Source: Tistlia consotensis USBA 355
GTDB lineage: Bacteria; Pseudomonadota; Alphaproteobacteria; Kiloniellales; DSM-21159
Assembly (NCBI RefSeq): GCF_900177295.1
Contig: NZ_FWZX01000001.1
Span: forward strand, 1 to 64,000
DNA: 64,000 nt
Reading direction: 5' to 3'
The notes under the pieces: generated by a model
Told to the model about the DNA's origin: nothing
The model's input: only the letters and a program-made list of their open reading frames with translations
Database searches by the model: none
Program-made: the position numbers and the translations under genes
Part shown: piece by piece, positions 45,140 through 53,770 of the stretch
How the letters are laid out: the number at the start of each line of letters is the position of its first letter
How positions within the stretch are numbered: the first letter of the stretch is position 1

Positions 45140-47275
45140 ATGCCGCTCGACGCCTCCCCCGCCTCGCCGTCCGCGCGCCCGAACATCTGGGCCCGCTCGA
45201 CCTGTCCCCACGACTGCCCCTCGACCTGCGCCCTGCAGGTCGAGGTGCTGGAGCCGGGCGACGCCCACGCGCCGGGAGGCCCCGCCCCCGGCCGCATCGG
45301 CAAGGTTCGCGGCCACCCCGAGCACCCTTACACGGCGGGCGTGATCTGCGCCAAGGTCGCCCGCTACGCCGAGCGCATCCACCATCCCGACCGCCTGCTG
45401 AATCCGCTGAAGCGAGTCGGCGCCAAGGGCGTGGGCCGCGAGGCCTTCCGCGAGATCTCCTGGGACGAGGCGCTCGACGAGGTCGCGCACCGCCTGGCCG
45501 AGGCCGAGGCGCGCTACGGCAGCGAGACGGTCTGGCCCTACTTCTACGCCGGGACCATGGGCCACGTGCAGCGCGACGGCATCGAGCGGCTGCGCCACGC
45601 CAAGCGCTGGTCCCGCCAGTGGTCGACGATCTGCACGACGCTCGCCGAATCCGGCTGGCTGGCCGGGGTCGGCGCCAAGTCGGGGGTCGACGCCCGCGAG
45701 ATCGAGAAGAGCGACCTCGTCGTGGTCTGGGGCGGCAACCCGGTCTCGACCCAGGTCAACGTCATGACCTGGATCGCCAAGGCCCGCAAGGCGCGCGGCG
45801 CCAAGCTGGTCGTCGTCGACCCCTACCGCACCGGCACGGCCGAGCAGGCCGACATCCACCTCTGCCTCAAGCCCGGCACCGACGCCGCGCTCGCCGCCGC
45901 GGTGATCCACGTGCTGCTGCGCGAGGGCCTGGCGGACCGCGACTACCTGGCCCGCATGACCGACTGGGACGCCGGGGCCGAGGCGCACTTCCTGGCCCGC
46001 CCGCCCGAGTGGGCGGCGCCGATCACCGGCCTGACGGTCGAGGCGATCGAGGGCTTCGCGCGGCTCTACGGCTCGACGAAGAAGTCCTTCATCCGGGTCG
46101 GCTACGGCTTCTCGCGCTCGCGCAACGGCGCCGCCTCGGTGCACGCCGTCTCCGGCCTGCCGGCGGTGACCGGCGCCTGGGCGGTCGAGGGCGGCGGCGC
46201 GCTCTGGGGCAACGGCGCGATCTACCACCTCGACAAGACCCTGATCGAGGGCCTGGACCTGCTCGACAGGTCGGTGCGCAAGCTCGACCAGTCGCGCTTC
46301 GGTCCGGTCATGACCGGCGATCCCGGGGACCTGGGCGACGGCCCGCCGGTGACCGCCCTCTTCGTCCAGAACACCAACCCGGCCAACGTCTGCCCGGAGA
46401 CGAAGAAGTGCCTCGCCGGCCTCGCCCGCGACGACCTCTTCACCTGCGTCCACGAGCAGTTCCTCACCGAGACCGCGGCAATGGCCGACATCGTGCTGCC
46501 GGCGACCATGTTCCTGGAGCACGACGACTTCTACACGGCGAGCGGCCACACCTGGCTGCAGGTCACGCAGAAGGTCGTCGAGGCGCCGGGCGAGTGCCGC
46601 TCCAACCACGAGGTGATCTGCGCCCTGGCGAAGCGGCTGGGCGTCGCGCACCCCGGCTTCGAGATGACCGCCCTGGAGCTGATCGAGGCGACCTGGCAGG
46701 CCTCGGGTCACGGCTCGGCGCTCGACCTGCTGGAGGGCGACGGCTGGCTCGACTGCAGCGACAGCCCCGACCGCCAGCACTTCCGCGAGGGCTTCGCCCA
46801 TCCCGGCGGCCGCTACCGCTTCACCGCCGATTGGGCGGCAATCGGCCAGGCGCACGCCGGCATGCCGCCGCGCGCCGACTACTGGACGGCGATCGACCTG
46901 CAGGACGAGAAGCATCCCTTCCGCCTGGTCGCCGCCCCGGCGCGCAGCTACCTCAACTCGACCTTCACCGAGACCCCGGGCTCCCGGAAGCGCGAGCAGC
47001 GGCCGACCCTGCTGATCCACCCGGGCGCGCTCGACGACCTCGGCGCCGCCGACGGCGATCTGATGAGGGTCGGCAACGCGCGCGGCTCGATCCGCCTGCA
47101 CGCCAGGGCCTTCGACGGCGTCCAGCCCGACGTCGTGGTCATCGAGTCGATCTGGCCCAACAAGGCTTTCCCCGACGGCCTCGGCGTCAACACCCTGACC
47201 TCGGCCGACGCCGGTGCGCCGCGCGGCGGCGCCGTGTTCCACGACACGGCGGTCTGGATCGAGCGCGGCGCCTGA
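45140..47275 (+). CDS. Molybdopterin-dependent oxidoreductase (DMSO reductase superfamily)
   Basis: A 711-residue enzyme. Near the N-terminus the Cys pattern CPHDCPSTC plus a fourth Cys in GVICAK (about residue 73) binds a 4Fe-4S cluster. The molybdopterin domain runs from about 80 to 560, with VVWGGNPVSTQVNVM, VDPYRTGTAEQADIHL and FVQNTNPANVCPET. The C-terminal cofactor domain starts about 595 (FRLVAAPARSYLNSTF). There is no Tat signal, so it is probably cytoplasmic. Substrate is unknown; it is similar in size and plan to formate-dehydrogenase/BisC relatives. An acyl-CoA synthetase begins four nt after its stop. Confidence 0.93.
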   Translation: MPLDASPASPSARPNIWARSTCPHDCPSTCALQVEVLEPGDAHAPGGPAPGRIGKVRGHPEHPYTAGVICAKVARYAERIHHPDRLLNPLKRVGAKGVGREAFREISWDEALDEVAHRLAEAEARYGSETVWPYFYAGTMGHVQRDGIERLRHAKRWSRQWSTICTTLAESGWLAGVGAKSGVDAREIEKSDLVVVWGGNPVSTQVNVMTWIAKARKARGAKLVVVDPYRTGTAEQADIHLCLKPGTDAALAAAVIHVLLREGLADRDYLARMTDWDAGAEAHFLARPPEWAAPITGLTVEAIEGFARLYGSTKKSFIRVGYGFSRSRNGAASVHAVSGLPAVTGAWAVEGGGALWGNGAIYHLDKTLIEGLDLLDRSVRKLDQSRFGPVMTGDPGDLGDGPPVTALFVQNTNPANVCPETKKCLAGLARDDLFTCVHEQFLTETAAMADIVLPATMFLEHDDFYTASGHTWLQVTQKVVEAPGECRSNHEVICALAKRLGVAHPGFEMTALELIEATWQASGHGSALDLLEGDGWLDCSDSPDRQHFREGFAHPGGRYRFTADWAAIGQAHAGMPPRADYWTAIDLQDEKHPFRLVAAPARSYLNSTFTETPGSRKREQRPTLLIHPGALDDLGAADGDLMRVGNARGSIRLHARAFDGVQPDVVVIESIWPNKAFPDGLGVNTLTSADAGAPRGGAVFHDTAVWIERGA

Positions 47276-47279
47276 CCGG

Positions 47280-48908
47280 ATGCTTCCCGAGGCCGGCAGC
47301 TACGACGAGCTCGTCGCCCGCTTCCGCTGGGCGATTCCCGAGCGCTACAACATCGGCGTCGACGCCTGCGACCGCTGGGCCCACGGCTCGGGGCGCCTGG
47401 CGCTGATCCACCTGAAGGCCGACGGCAGCCGGCGCGACTACAGCTTCGACGAGCTGAAGCGCCTGTCGGACCGCCTGGCCAACGCCTTCGCGGCGCACGG
47501 CCTGGCCAGGGGCGAGCGGCTCGGCATCCTGCTGCCCCAGGCGCCGGAGACGGCGCTGGCGCACCTCGCCGCCTTCAAGCTCGGCGCGATCTCGGTGCCG
47601 CTCTTCACCCTGTTCGGCGAGGAGGCGCTGGAGTACCGCCTGGGCGACTGCGGCGCGCGGCTGCTGGTCACCGACCGGACCGGCCTCGCCAAGGTCGCCG
47701 GCCTGCGCGACCGTCTGCCGGACCTGAGGACCGTCTTCTGTATCGAGGGACCGGAGGAAGGCGCCCGCAGCTTCTGGCACGAGCTCGACAAGGCGAGCGA
47801 GGCCTTCCGGCCCGTCGACACGGCGGCCGAGGACCCGGCGGTGATCATCTACACCTCGGGCACGACCGGCCAGCCGAAGGGCGCGCTCCACGCCCAGCGC
47901 GTGCTGCTCGGCCACCTGCCGGGGGTCGAGCTGCCCCACGAGCTGTTTCCGAAGCCCGGCGACCGCTTCTGGACGCCGGCCGACTGGGCCTGGATCGGCG
48001 GCCTGTTCGACGTGCTGCTGCCGAGCCTGCACCACGGCGTGCCGGTCGTCGCCCACCGCATGGCCAAGTTCGACCCCGAGCACGCCTTCCGCCTGATGGC
48101 CGAGCTGGAGGTGCGCAACGCCTTCATGCCGCCGACCGCGCTCAAGCTGATGCGCGCCGTGAAGGAGCCGAGGGCTCGCTTCGACTATCGCCTGCGCTCG
48201 ATCGGCTCGGGCGGCGAGACCCTGGGCGAGGAGCTGCTCGACTGGGGCCGCGAGACCTTCGATCTCACCTTCAACGAGTTCTACGGCCAGACCGAGTGCA
48301 ACCTGATCGTCGCCAACTGCGCCGGCCTCTATCCCGTGAAGCCAGGCTCGATGGGCCGTGCCGTGCCCGGCCACGCGGTCGCCGTGGTCGACGAGGCGGG
48401 CGAGCCGGTCGCCGACGGCGAGGAGGGCAACATCGCGGTCCGCCGGCCCGATCCGGTCATGTTCCTGCGCTACTGGAACAAGCCCGAGGCGACCGAGGCC
48501 AAGTTCGTCCGGGATGCGAAGGGCGACGAGTGGTTGCTGACCGGCGACCGGGGCCTGCGGGACGAGGAAGGCTACTTCCGCTTCGTCGGCCGCGACGACG
48601 ACGTCATCACCTCGGGCGGCTACCGCATCGGCCCGGGCGAGATCGAGGACTGCCTGCTCAGGCACCCGGCGGTCGCCCTGGCCGCGGCGGTCGGCATCCC
48701 CGATCCCCTGCGCACCGAGCGGGTCAAGGCCTTCGTCGTGCTGGCCGAGGGCCACGTGCCCTCGGAAGGCCTGGCGAAGGAGATCCAGGACTGGGTCAAG
48801 ACCCGCCTCGCCGCCCACGAGTACCCGCGCGAGGTCGAGTTCCTCGAGGCCCTGCCGATGACCGCCACCGGCAAGATCATCCGCCGCGCGCTGCGCAGCC
48901 GGAGCTAG
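47280..48908 (+). CDS. AMP-forming acyl-CoA synthetase
   Basis: A 542-residue ANL-superfamily adenylating enzyme. It has the P-loop-like IIYTSGTTGQPKGALH, FYGQTECNL (A5), LTGDRGLRDEEGYFRFVGRDDDVITSGGYRIGPGEIED broken into its A7/A8 motifs, and the C-terminal catalytic Lys in TATGKIIRRAL. It activates a carboxylate, possibly a medium-chain fatty or acetate-like acid, to the acyl-CoA. The ATG at 47280, four nt after the molybdopterin enzyme, implies an operon. The choice of acid is open. Confidence 0.93.
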   Translation: MLPEAGSYDELVARFRWAIPERYNIGVDACDRWAHGSGRLALIHLKADGSRRDYSFDELKRLSDRLANAFAAHGLARGERLGILLPQAPETALAHLAAFKLGAISVPLFTLFGEEALEYRLGDCGARLLVTDRTGLAKVAGLRDRLPDLRTVFCIEGPEEGARSFWHELDKASEAFRPVDTAAEDPAVIIYTSGTTGQPKGALHAQRVLLGHLPGVELPHELFPKPGDRFWTPADWAWIGGLFDVLLPSLHHGVPVVAHRMAKFDPEHAFRLMAELEVRNAFMPPTALKLMRAVKEPRARFDYRLRSIGSGGETLGEELLDWGRETFDLTFNEFYGQTECNLIVANCAGLYPVKPGSMGRAVPGHAVAVVDEAGEPVADGEEGNIAVRRPDPVMFLRYWNKPEATEAKFVRDAKGDEWLLTGDRGLRDEEGYFRFVGRDDDVITSGGYRIGPGEIEDCLLRHPAVALAAAVGIPDPLRTERVKAFVVLAEGHVPSEGLAKEIQDWVKTRLAAHEYPREVEFLEALPMTATGKIIRRALRSRS

Positions 48909-49059
48909 CCATCGACGCGATCGGCGCCAGCCTCGCCTTCGCCGAGGTGGCGTTCAGGTGGCACGGGTCGCCGGAGGCCGGATCGCCATCCGTTCAGACA
49001 ATGTTAACGCTGCCCGTCAACTACTCTCGCAGTCGGGGACCGGGAAAACGGAGCGGTGG

Positions 49060-49632
49060 ATGGACGGCATATGGGCCCCGAGGGTCGAGCTGGGGCTCGA
49101 CCGCTTCCTGTCCGGCTTCGCGGATTCTCGATTCAAGAAGATCATCCGGCACTGGCTCGCGTTGCGCCAGGAGGATGCGGTTCCCCACCGCGGCGCCGTC
49201 GACCCGGTCCAGTTCAAGGACAGCCTGGACATGGTCTGGCTGCTGGAGCGCCACGAGGACGGCCACTACCGCTATCGCCTGGCCGGCCAGGCGATCGCCG
49301 ACATCCATGGCGGCATCCGGCGCGGCACCGATACGGAGAGCCTGTTCACCCCGCAGGCCATCGACATGTTCCGCTCGCGCTGGGAGGCGGTGCTGGATCA
49401 CGGCCAGCTCATCCGCGCCGAAGGCGTCGTGATGCTGTCGGACGGCAGGCAGGTCTCGCGCGTCGAGCGTCTCATGCTGCCGCTGCGCTCCGACAACGGG
49501 AAGGTATCGGTGATCCTGGGCGCGACGAGCTACGAACGGCCGCGGCTGCCGCGCCTGACCACGACGGATTTCCCGCCGACCGACATCCAGCGCTGCTCCT
49601 TGACCGACATCCCCCTGGGCGCCTGCCGCTAG
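49060..49632 (+). CDS. PAS-domain protein (PAS_5-like)
   Basis: A 190-residue cytoplasmic protein of the small PAS family found in multiple copies in Rhodospirillales. Typical features are FKKIIRHWLALRQEDAVPHRGAVDP, MVWLLERHEDGHYRYRLAGQAIADIHGG and VSVILGATSY. No effector domain follows. A GGAG Shine-Dalgarno supports the ATG at 49060; a longer open frame begins 34 codons earlier. A second copy lies at 57323. The role may be redox or ligand sensing in trans. Ligand and partner are unknown. Confidence 0.82.
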   Translation: MDGIWAPRVELGLDRFLSGFADSRFKKIIRHWLALRQEDAVPHRGAVDPVQFKDSLDMVWLLERHEDGHYRYRLAGQAIADIHGGIRRGTDTESLFTPQAIDMFRSRWEAVLDHGQLIRAEGVVMLSDGRQVSRVERLMLPLRSDNGKVSVILGATSYERPRLPRLTTTDFPPTDIQRCSLTDIPLGACR

Positions 49633-49770
49633 ACCGGCACGTCTCCCCGGCGGGCGCATCGCGGTCCGGGCAAGGCAGCCGGCGACCGTCGGCGCGGGCC
49701 GCCCTCACCCGGAGCGACTCCGCCGATCCGACCTGTCCCCCGCGGGGAATCGTGAAGGAAGGGAGCGGCC

Positions 49771-50463
49771 TCAGCCGCCCTCCCCGCCCGCGGGCCCCCA
49801 GAAGACGACCCAGGCGGCGAGGTCGTCGGTGAAGTCCTCGAAGCGGTGCTCGGCGCCGGCCGGCACGAAGAGCGCGTCGCCCGGCCCGAAGGGCTCGCGC
49901 CGGCCCTCGACGAAGAAGGTCCCGCTGCCGGACTCGACGACGTAGACCTCGTCCTGACCGTGGGGGCCCTGGGGGTCGCGGCCGCGCGGCGCGTACCACC
50001 AGAGGTTCATGGAGCCGTGGTCGAACAGGCGGGCGGCCAGCGGGTCCTCGGCATCGCGCGGCGCCGCCTCGGCGTCCGCGACGGTCCAGCGCCAGCGCCG
50101 CGGCCCGCCGCCGTCCGCCGTCTCGCCGCCGGGCGGCCCCCAGAAGACGACCCAGGTGCCGAAGTCCGCGGAGAAGTCCTCGAAGCGGTGCTCGACGCCG
50201 GCCGGCACGAAGAGCACGTCGCCCGGCCCGAAGGGCAGGCGGACCCGGTCGACCAGGAAGCTGCCGCGGCCGGAAGCGACGACATAGATCTCGTCCTGCT
50301 CGTGCGGCGTCTGGCTGTCGCGGCCGCGCGGCGCGTACCAGCGCAGGTTCAGCGTGCCGTGGCGGAAGAGATTCGGAGAGGCGCGGCCGGGCTCGAGCGG
50401 CCAGGCCTGCGCCTCCGCCAGGGTCCAGCGCCACTTCGGCGCCAGGATCGTATCGTCCGACAT
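49771..50463 (-). CDS. Tandem-duplicated bicupin
   Basis: A 230-residue protein made of two cupin repeats offset by 113-114 residues. The aligned pairs are KWRWTLAEA (10) and RRWRWTVADA (122), WYAPRGRD (42/156), PFGPGDVLFVPAG (77) and PFGPGDALFVPAG (191), and EHRFEDF (91/205). Likely metal ligands are His54, Glu58, His92 and His168, Glu172, His206. Many cupins are dioxygenases, isomerases or sensors, and none can be chosen here. The repeats are about 70 % identical by eye, which is high for a bicupin and points to recent duplication. Confidence 0.85.
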   Translation of the reverse strand: MSDDTILAPKWRWTLAEAQAWPLEPGRASPNLFRHGTLNLRWYAPRGRDSQTPHEQDEIYVVASGRGSFLVDRVRLPFGPGDVLFVPAGVEHRFEDFSADFGTWVVFWGPPGGETADGGGPRRWRWTVADAEAAPRDAEDPLAARLFDHGSMNLWWYAPRGRDPQGPHGQDEVYVVESGSGTFFVEGRREPFGPGDALFVPAGAEHRFEDFTDDLAAWVVFWGPAGGEGG

Positions 50464-50569
50464 CGCAGGACCTCCCTCGCCGGCTTCGCAGCGAAGGCTA
50501 GCGCTCCCCCGGCCGGCCAGGCCAGCGCAGGCTTGTCACGGCGACAAAGAACCCGGCGCTGGGCCGCGC

Positions 50570-51892
50570 TCAGACGGCGCGCGAATGGCGCCCTTCGGCG
50601 GGTGCGAGGTAACGGTCGAAGGCGGCGGCGACCGAACGGACCAGGGGACGGCCGCGCTCGGTGACCGCGAGCCGGCCGCCGGCCAGCTCGACCAGGCCGT
50701 CCGCGGCATGGCCTTCCAGGCTCGCCAGCTCCGCCGCGTAGGCCGCGGGGTCGAGCTCGACGGCGAAGTCGCACATCAGCCGCTCGATCAGCGCGCGCCG
50801 CGTGCGGTCGTCCTCGCTCAGCTCGACGCCGCGCGCGACCGGCAGGCGGTCGGCCAGCACCGCCCTGCGGTAGCTCGGCAGATCGGCGGTGTTCTGGACG
50901 TAGCCCTGGGGCAGGCTGCCGATCGAGGAAGCGCCGAGCCCGAGCAGGACCGCCGCCTCGTCGGTCGTGTAGCCCTGGAAGTTGCGGCGCAGGCGCCCTT
51001 CGGCCTGGGCGACGGCGAGCGGATCCTCGGGCCGTGCGAAGTGGTCGAGGCCGATGCGCCGGTAGCCGGCCGCGACCAGACGCGCCGCGGCGGCCTCGGC
51101 CTGGTCCCAGCGCGACGGGCCGTCGGGCAGCGCCGCCTCGGGCAGCAGGCGCTGGTGCTTCTTCATCCAGGGCACGTGGGCATAGCCGAACAGGGCGACC
51201 CGGTCGGGACCGAGCGTCAGCGCCTGGCCCAGCGTCTCCACGACGCTGGCGGCGTCCTGGTAGGGCAGGCCGTAGAGCAGGTCGATGTTGACCGAGCCGA
51301 TGCCGGCGGCGCGCAGCGCCTCGACGGCGGCCCGGGTGCAGTCGAAGGACTGGATCCGGTTGACCGCCTTCTGGACCCGCGGGTCGAAGTCCTGGACGCC
51401 GATGCTGGCGCGCGTGACGCCGCCGGCCGCGAAGGCCTCGACGACCTCGGCCTCGAGGTCGCGCGGATCGATCTCGACGGCGATCTCGGCCCCCTCGGCG
51501 CGGTCGAAGCGGCGCCAGACGGCGGCCATCAGCCGGCCGATCTCCGCGGGCCGCAGCAGGCTCGGCGAGCCGCCGCCGAAGTGCAGCCCGGACAGGGCGA
51601 AGCGTCCCGGCAGCCGCTCCGCCACCAGGTCGATCTCGCGCTCCAGCAGGTCGAGATAGGCGGCGACCGGCCCGTGCTCGCGCACGACCCGCATGTTGCA
51701 GCCGCAGAACCAGCAGAGCGTGTCGCAGAAGGGGATGTGCAGATAGAGCGACAGCGGCACCTCGGCCGGCAGCGCGCCCAGCCAGCGGGCGTAGCGCGCG
51801 GCGTCGACGCCGGCGTGGAAGTGCGGCGCCGTCGGATAGCTGGTGTAGCGCGGCACCGGGCGGTCGTAGCGGGCGAGCAGGGAGGCGTCCAT
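50570..51892 (-). CDS. hemN: Oxygen-independent coproporphyrinogen III oxidase
   Basis: A 440-residue radical SAM enzyme of haem biosynthesis that decarboxylates coproporphyrinogen III without oxygen. The HemN signature is complete: YTSYPTAPHF at the N-terminus, 4Fe-4S Cys56, Cys60, Cys63 (plus Cys65) in CDTLCWFCGCN, HFGGGSPSLL, SIGVQDFDP, and NFQGYTT in the C-terminal half. It acts under low oxygen. An FNR/FixK-like box lies 36-49 nt upstream of its ATG. Confidence 0.97.
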   Translation of the reverse strand: MDASLLARYDRPVPRYTSYPTAPHFHAGVDAARYARWLGALPAEVPLSLYLHIPFCDTLCWFCGCNMRVVREHGPVAAYLDLLEREIDLVAERLPGRFALSGLHFGGGSPSLLRPAEIGRLMAAVWRRFDRAEGAEIAVEIDPRDLEAEVVEAFAAGGVTRASIGVQDFDPRVQKAVNRIQSFDCTRAAVEALRAAGIGSVNIDLLYGLPYQDAASVVETLGQALTLGPDRVALFGYAHVPWMKKHQRLLPEAALPDGPSRWDQAEAAAARLVAAGYRRIGLDHFARPEDPLAVAQAEGRLRRNFQGYTTDEAAVLLGLGASSIGSLPQGYVQNTADLPSYRRAVLADRLPVARGVELSEDDRTRRALIERLMCDFAVELDPAAYAAELASLEGHAADGLVELAGGRLAVTERGRPLVRSVAAAFDRYLAPAEGRHSRAV

Positions 51893-51927
51893 GCGCCTCT
51901 TCTAGCGCCGACGCGCCGCCGCCGATT

Positions 51928-51941
51928 TGACTTGGCGCAAA
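51928..51941 (-). promoter_or_regulatory. FNR/FixK-like box upstream of hemN
   Basis: The 14-mer TTGACTTGGCGCAA fits the TTG(A/C)-N6-(T/G)CAA pattern of FNR/FixK-type regulators, with the strong TTGA and GCAA half-sites. It is 36 nt upstream of the hemN start, where an activator of an anaerobic promoter could act. The Rieske gene ends 26 nt farther upstream, so hemN can have its own promoter. Confidence 0.5.
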
Positions 51942-51966
51942 CCCCGCGCAGGCGCGGGGCCGCGGC

Positions 51967-52272
51967 TCAGATCTCGATCAGGACGTCGTCGCCCTCGGTC
52001 TTGACCGGGAAGGTCCTGAGCGGCTCGTCGACCGGGCCCTCGAGCGGCTCGCCGCTGCGGATGTCGAAGATGCCCTGGTGCAGCGGGCACTCGATGGTGT
52101 GGCCCTCGAGGTAGCCCTCGTGCAGGCAGGCGAAGGCGTGGGTGCAGATGTTGTCGGTGGCGAAGAGCTCGCCCGCGACGCGGTAGAGCGCGACCTGCTG
52201 ATTGCCGACCTCGACCTCGATCACCGCGCCCTCGGCGACGTCTCCCGCGTTCGCGACCCTGTGCCAGCCCAT
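51967..52272 (-). CDS. Rieske-type 2Fe-2S ferredoxin
   Basis: A 101-residue soluble Rieske ferredoxin. Its cluster ligands are Cys43-x-His45 in NICTHAF and Cys62-x2-His65 in ECPLHQG. It resembles the ferredoxin components of non-haem iron (NdoA-like) oxygenases and nitrite reductase NirD-like proteins. It should carry electrons to an oxygenase, but no oxygenase gene is nearby. It is a separate transcription unit or lies upstream of hemN on the same strand. Confidence 0.9.
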   Translation of the reverse strand: MGWHRVANAGDVAEGAVIEVEVGNQQVALYRVAGELFATDNICTHAFACLHEGYLEGHTIECPLHQGIFDIRSGEPLEGPVDEPLRTFPVKTEGDDVLIEI

Positions 52273-52444
52273 GTCCCGCCGTTCCCCTTGCCGTCCCTTG
52301 GTGCCGCCCCGCCTCGCGGGACTCTGCGGCTAGAGGAAACGCGGCCGGCGCCGGGGCGCAAGGAAAAAGTCGGCCGGATCCGGCAAGCGCCGGCCCGGAG
52401 GGGCCGGGCTCCCGGGATCGGGTTCCGGGAGATGGCCGGCGGGC

Positions 52445-52948
52445 TCAGTGCCCCCGGGGCAGCTTCAGGTTCTCCGCGACCGAGTCGAGCAGCGTGTGGA
52501 GCTGGCCGACGTCGGCGCCGCTGAAGCCCTGCAGGGCCTGGCGGTCGAGCTCGCCGAGCAGCCCCAGCGCCTCGCCCTTGAGGCTGCGGCCGTGGTCGGT
52601 CAGGTAGACGCGCCGGCGCCGCTTGTCGTGCGGATCGCGCTCGCGGCGCACTAGGCCGAGCCGCTCCATGGCGTTGAGCGCGCTGACCGTGGTCGGCTCC
52701 ATCGTGCCGATGCGCTGGGACAGCTCGCGCTGGCTCAGCCCGTCCTCCTCCCAGAGGGCACGCAGGAAGTACCAGGTGCCCAGCGTCAGGCCGAGCTCGC
52801 TGATGCGCTGCTGCAGCACCCGGCCGAACTGCCGGTGGACGTCGCGGATCCGGCCCGCCAGATCCTCCGGGCGGCTGCTCTCGGCCAGCCGCACCACGCG
52901 CTCGTCCTCCTGGGGAGTGTCCGTCGGAACCATCGATTGTCGCGCCAC
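52445..52948 (-). CDS. MarR-family transcriptional regulator
   Basis: A 167-residue winged-helix regulator. Helices around LTLGTWYFLRALWEEDGLSQRELSQRIG and TMEPTTVSALNAMERLGLVRRERDPHDKRRRRVYLTDHG hold the DNA-binding domain with the beta-wing DPHDKRRRR. The start is the GTG at 52948, preceded by GGGGAGG at a good spacing. The ATG at 52933 has no ribosome-binding site. It is divergent from a CDP-alcohol phosphatidyltransferase, with inverted repeats in the AT-rich gap. Target unknown. Confidence 0.88.
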   Translation of the reverse strand: MARQSMVPTDTPQEDERVVRLAESSRPEDLAGRIRDVHRQFGRVLQQRISELGLTLGTWYFLRALWEEDGLSQRELSQRIGTMEPTTVSALNAMERLGLVRRERDPHDKRRRRVYLTDHGRSLKGEALGLLGELDRQALQGFSGADVGQLHTLLDSVAENLKLPRGH

Positions 52949-53013
52949 GGCCGGCCTCCCCCTTACCTCTGGTAGCAAGAAGCTTACGAGGAAGCCGCAA
53001 AGTTGCCAACCCG

Positions 53014-53052
53014 TGACAGTTGTCACTTGTTATACACTGTTCGATTTATAAC
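53014..53052. promoter_or_regulatory. Operator-like repeats between the MarR gene and the divergent phosphatidyltransferase gene
   Basis: TGACAGTTGTCA at 53014-53025 is a near-perfect palindrome (TGACA/TGTCA arms) and GTTATA (53029-53034) with TATAAC (53047-53052) is an inverted repeat 12 nt apart. They lie in the middle of the 165-bp gap, in the only AT-rich stretch here. MarR proteins commonly bind such repeats to repress both divergent promoters. Confidence 0.5.
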
Positions 53053-53113
53053 GAATCGGTGAGGCGGCGCGCGCCGCCTCGACCCCGGCCCGGTCGGGCC
53101 ATAAGGATGGGCC

Positions 53114-53725
53114 ATGCTCGATGCCGCCCTGCGTCGCCTGATCGACCCGCCCCTGGAGCGGGCGGCCGCGCGCATCGCGGGTCTCGGGATCACCGCCAAC
53201 CAGATCACCCTGGCCGGCTTCCTGGTCGGCCTGCTGGCCCTGCCGGCCCTCGCCGCCCAGCGCTACGACCTGGCGCTCGCCGCGATCCTGGCCAACCGCC
53301 TGGCCGACGGGCTGGACGGCGCGGTCGCCCGGCAGCGCGGCGGCGGCAGCGACCTCGGCGGCTTCCTCGACATCGCCTGCGACTTCGTCTTCTACTCGGC
53401 GGTGCCCTTCGGCTTCGCCCTGGCCGAGCCGGCGAACGCCCTGCCCGCCGCCTTCGTGATCTTCAGCTTCGTCGGCACCGGCAGCTCGTTCCTGGCCTAT
53501 GCGGTCATCGCGGCCAAGCGCGGCCTCTCGACCAGCCTGCACGGCCGCAAGTCGCTCTACTACCTCGGCGGCCTGACCGAGGGCAGCGAGACCATCGCCT
53601 TCCTGGCCGCGATCTGCCTGTTCCCGGCCGCCTTCGGAACGCTGGCCTGGATCTTCGGCGGGCTCTGCTGGATCACCACCGCGAGCCGCCTGCTCGCCGG
53701 CCGGCAGAGCTTTCGCGACGGCTGA
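53114..53725 (+). CDS. CDP-alcohol phosphatidyltransferase family protein
   Basis: A 203-residue membrane enzyme with about five or six hydrophobic segments. It shows the family signature DG-x2-AR-x8-G-x3-D-x3-D in LADGLDGAVARQRGGGSDLGGFLDIACD (residues about 57-85, read in parts). Members move a phosphatidyl or phospho-alcohol group from CDP-diacylglycerol or CDP-alcohol to a polar acceptor. The short length resembles small PgsA-like or uncharacterised members. Divergent from MarR, it may be regulated by it. Confidence 0.9.
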   Translation: MLDAALRRLIDPPLERAAARIAGLGITANQITLAGFLVGLLALPALAAQRYDLALAAILANRLADGLDGAVARQRGGGSDLGGFLDIACDFVFYSAVPFGFALAEPANALPAAFVIFSFVGTGSSFLAYAVIAAKRGLSTSLHGRKSLYYLGGLTEGSETIAFLAAICLFPAAFGTLAWIFGGLCWITTASRLLAGRQSFRDG

Positions 53726-53770
53726 GAGCGAAGAGCCGGAACCGGCGACGCGCCCCGCCTCGGCAGGCGG

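Noticed and set aside
45110-47242. Minus-strand open frame opposite the molybdopterin oxidoreductase
   Set aside because: A shadow frame. The plus strand carries the Cys cluster motif and the full molybdopterin domain.
45140-47275. Formate dehydrogenase as a firm call
   Set aside because: The fold is right, but there is no selenocysteine or other identity-giving residue that I can confirm, and no formate dehydrogenase partner subunits (beta/gamma) adjoin.
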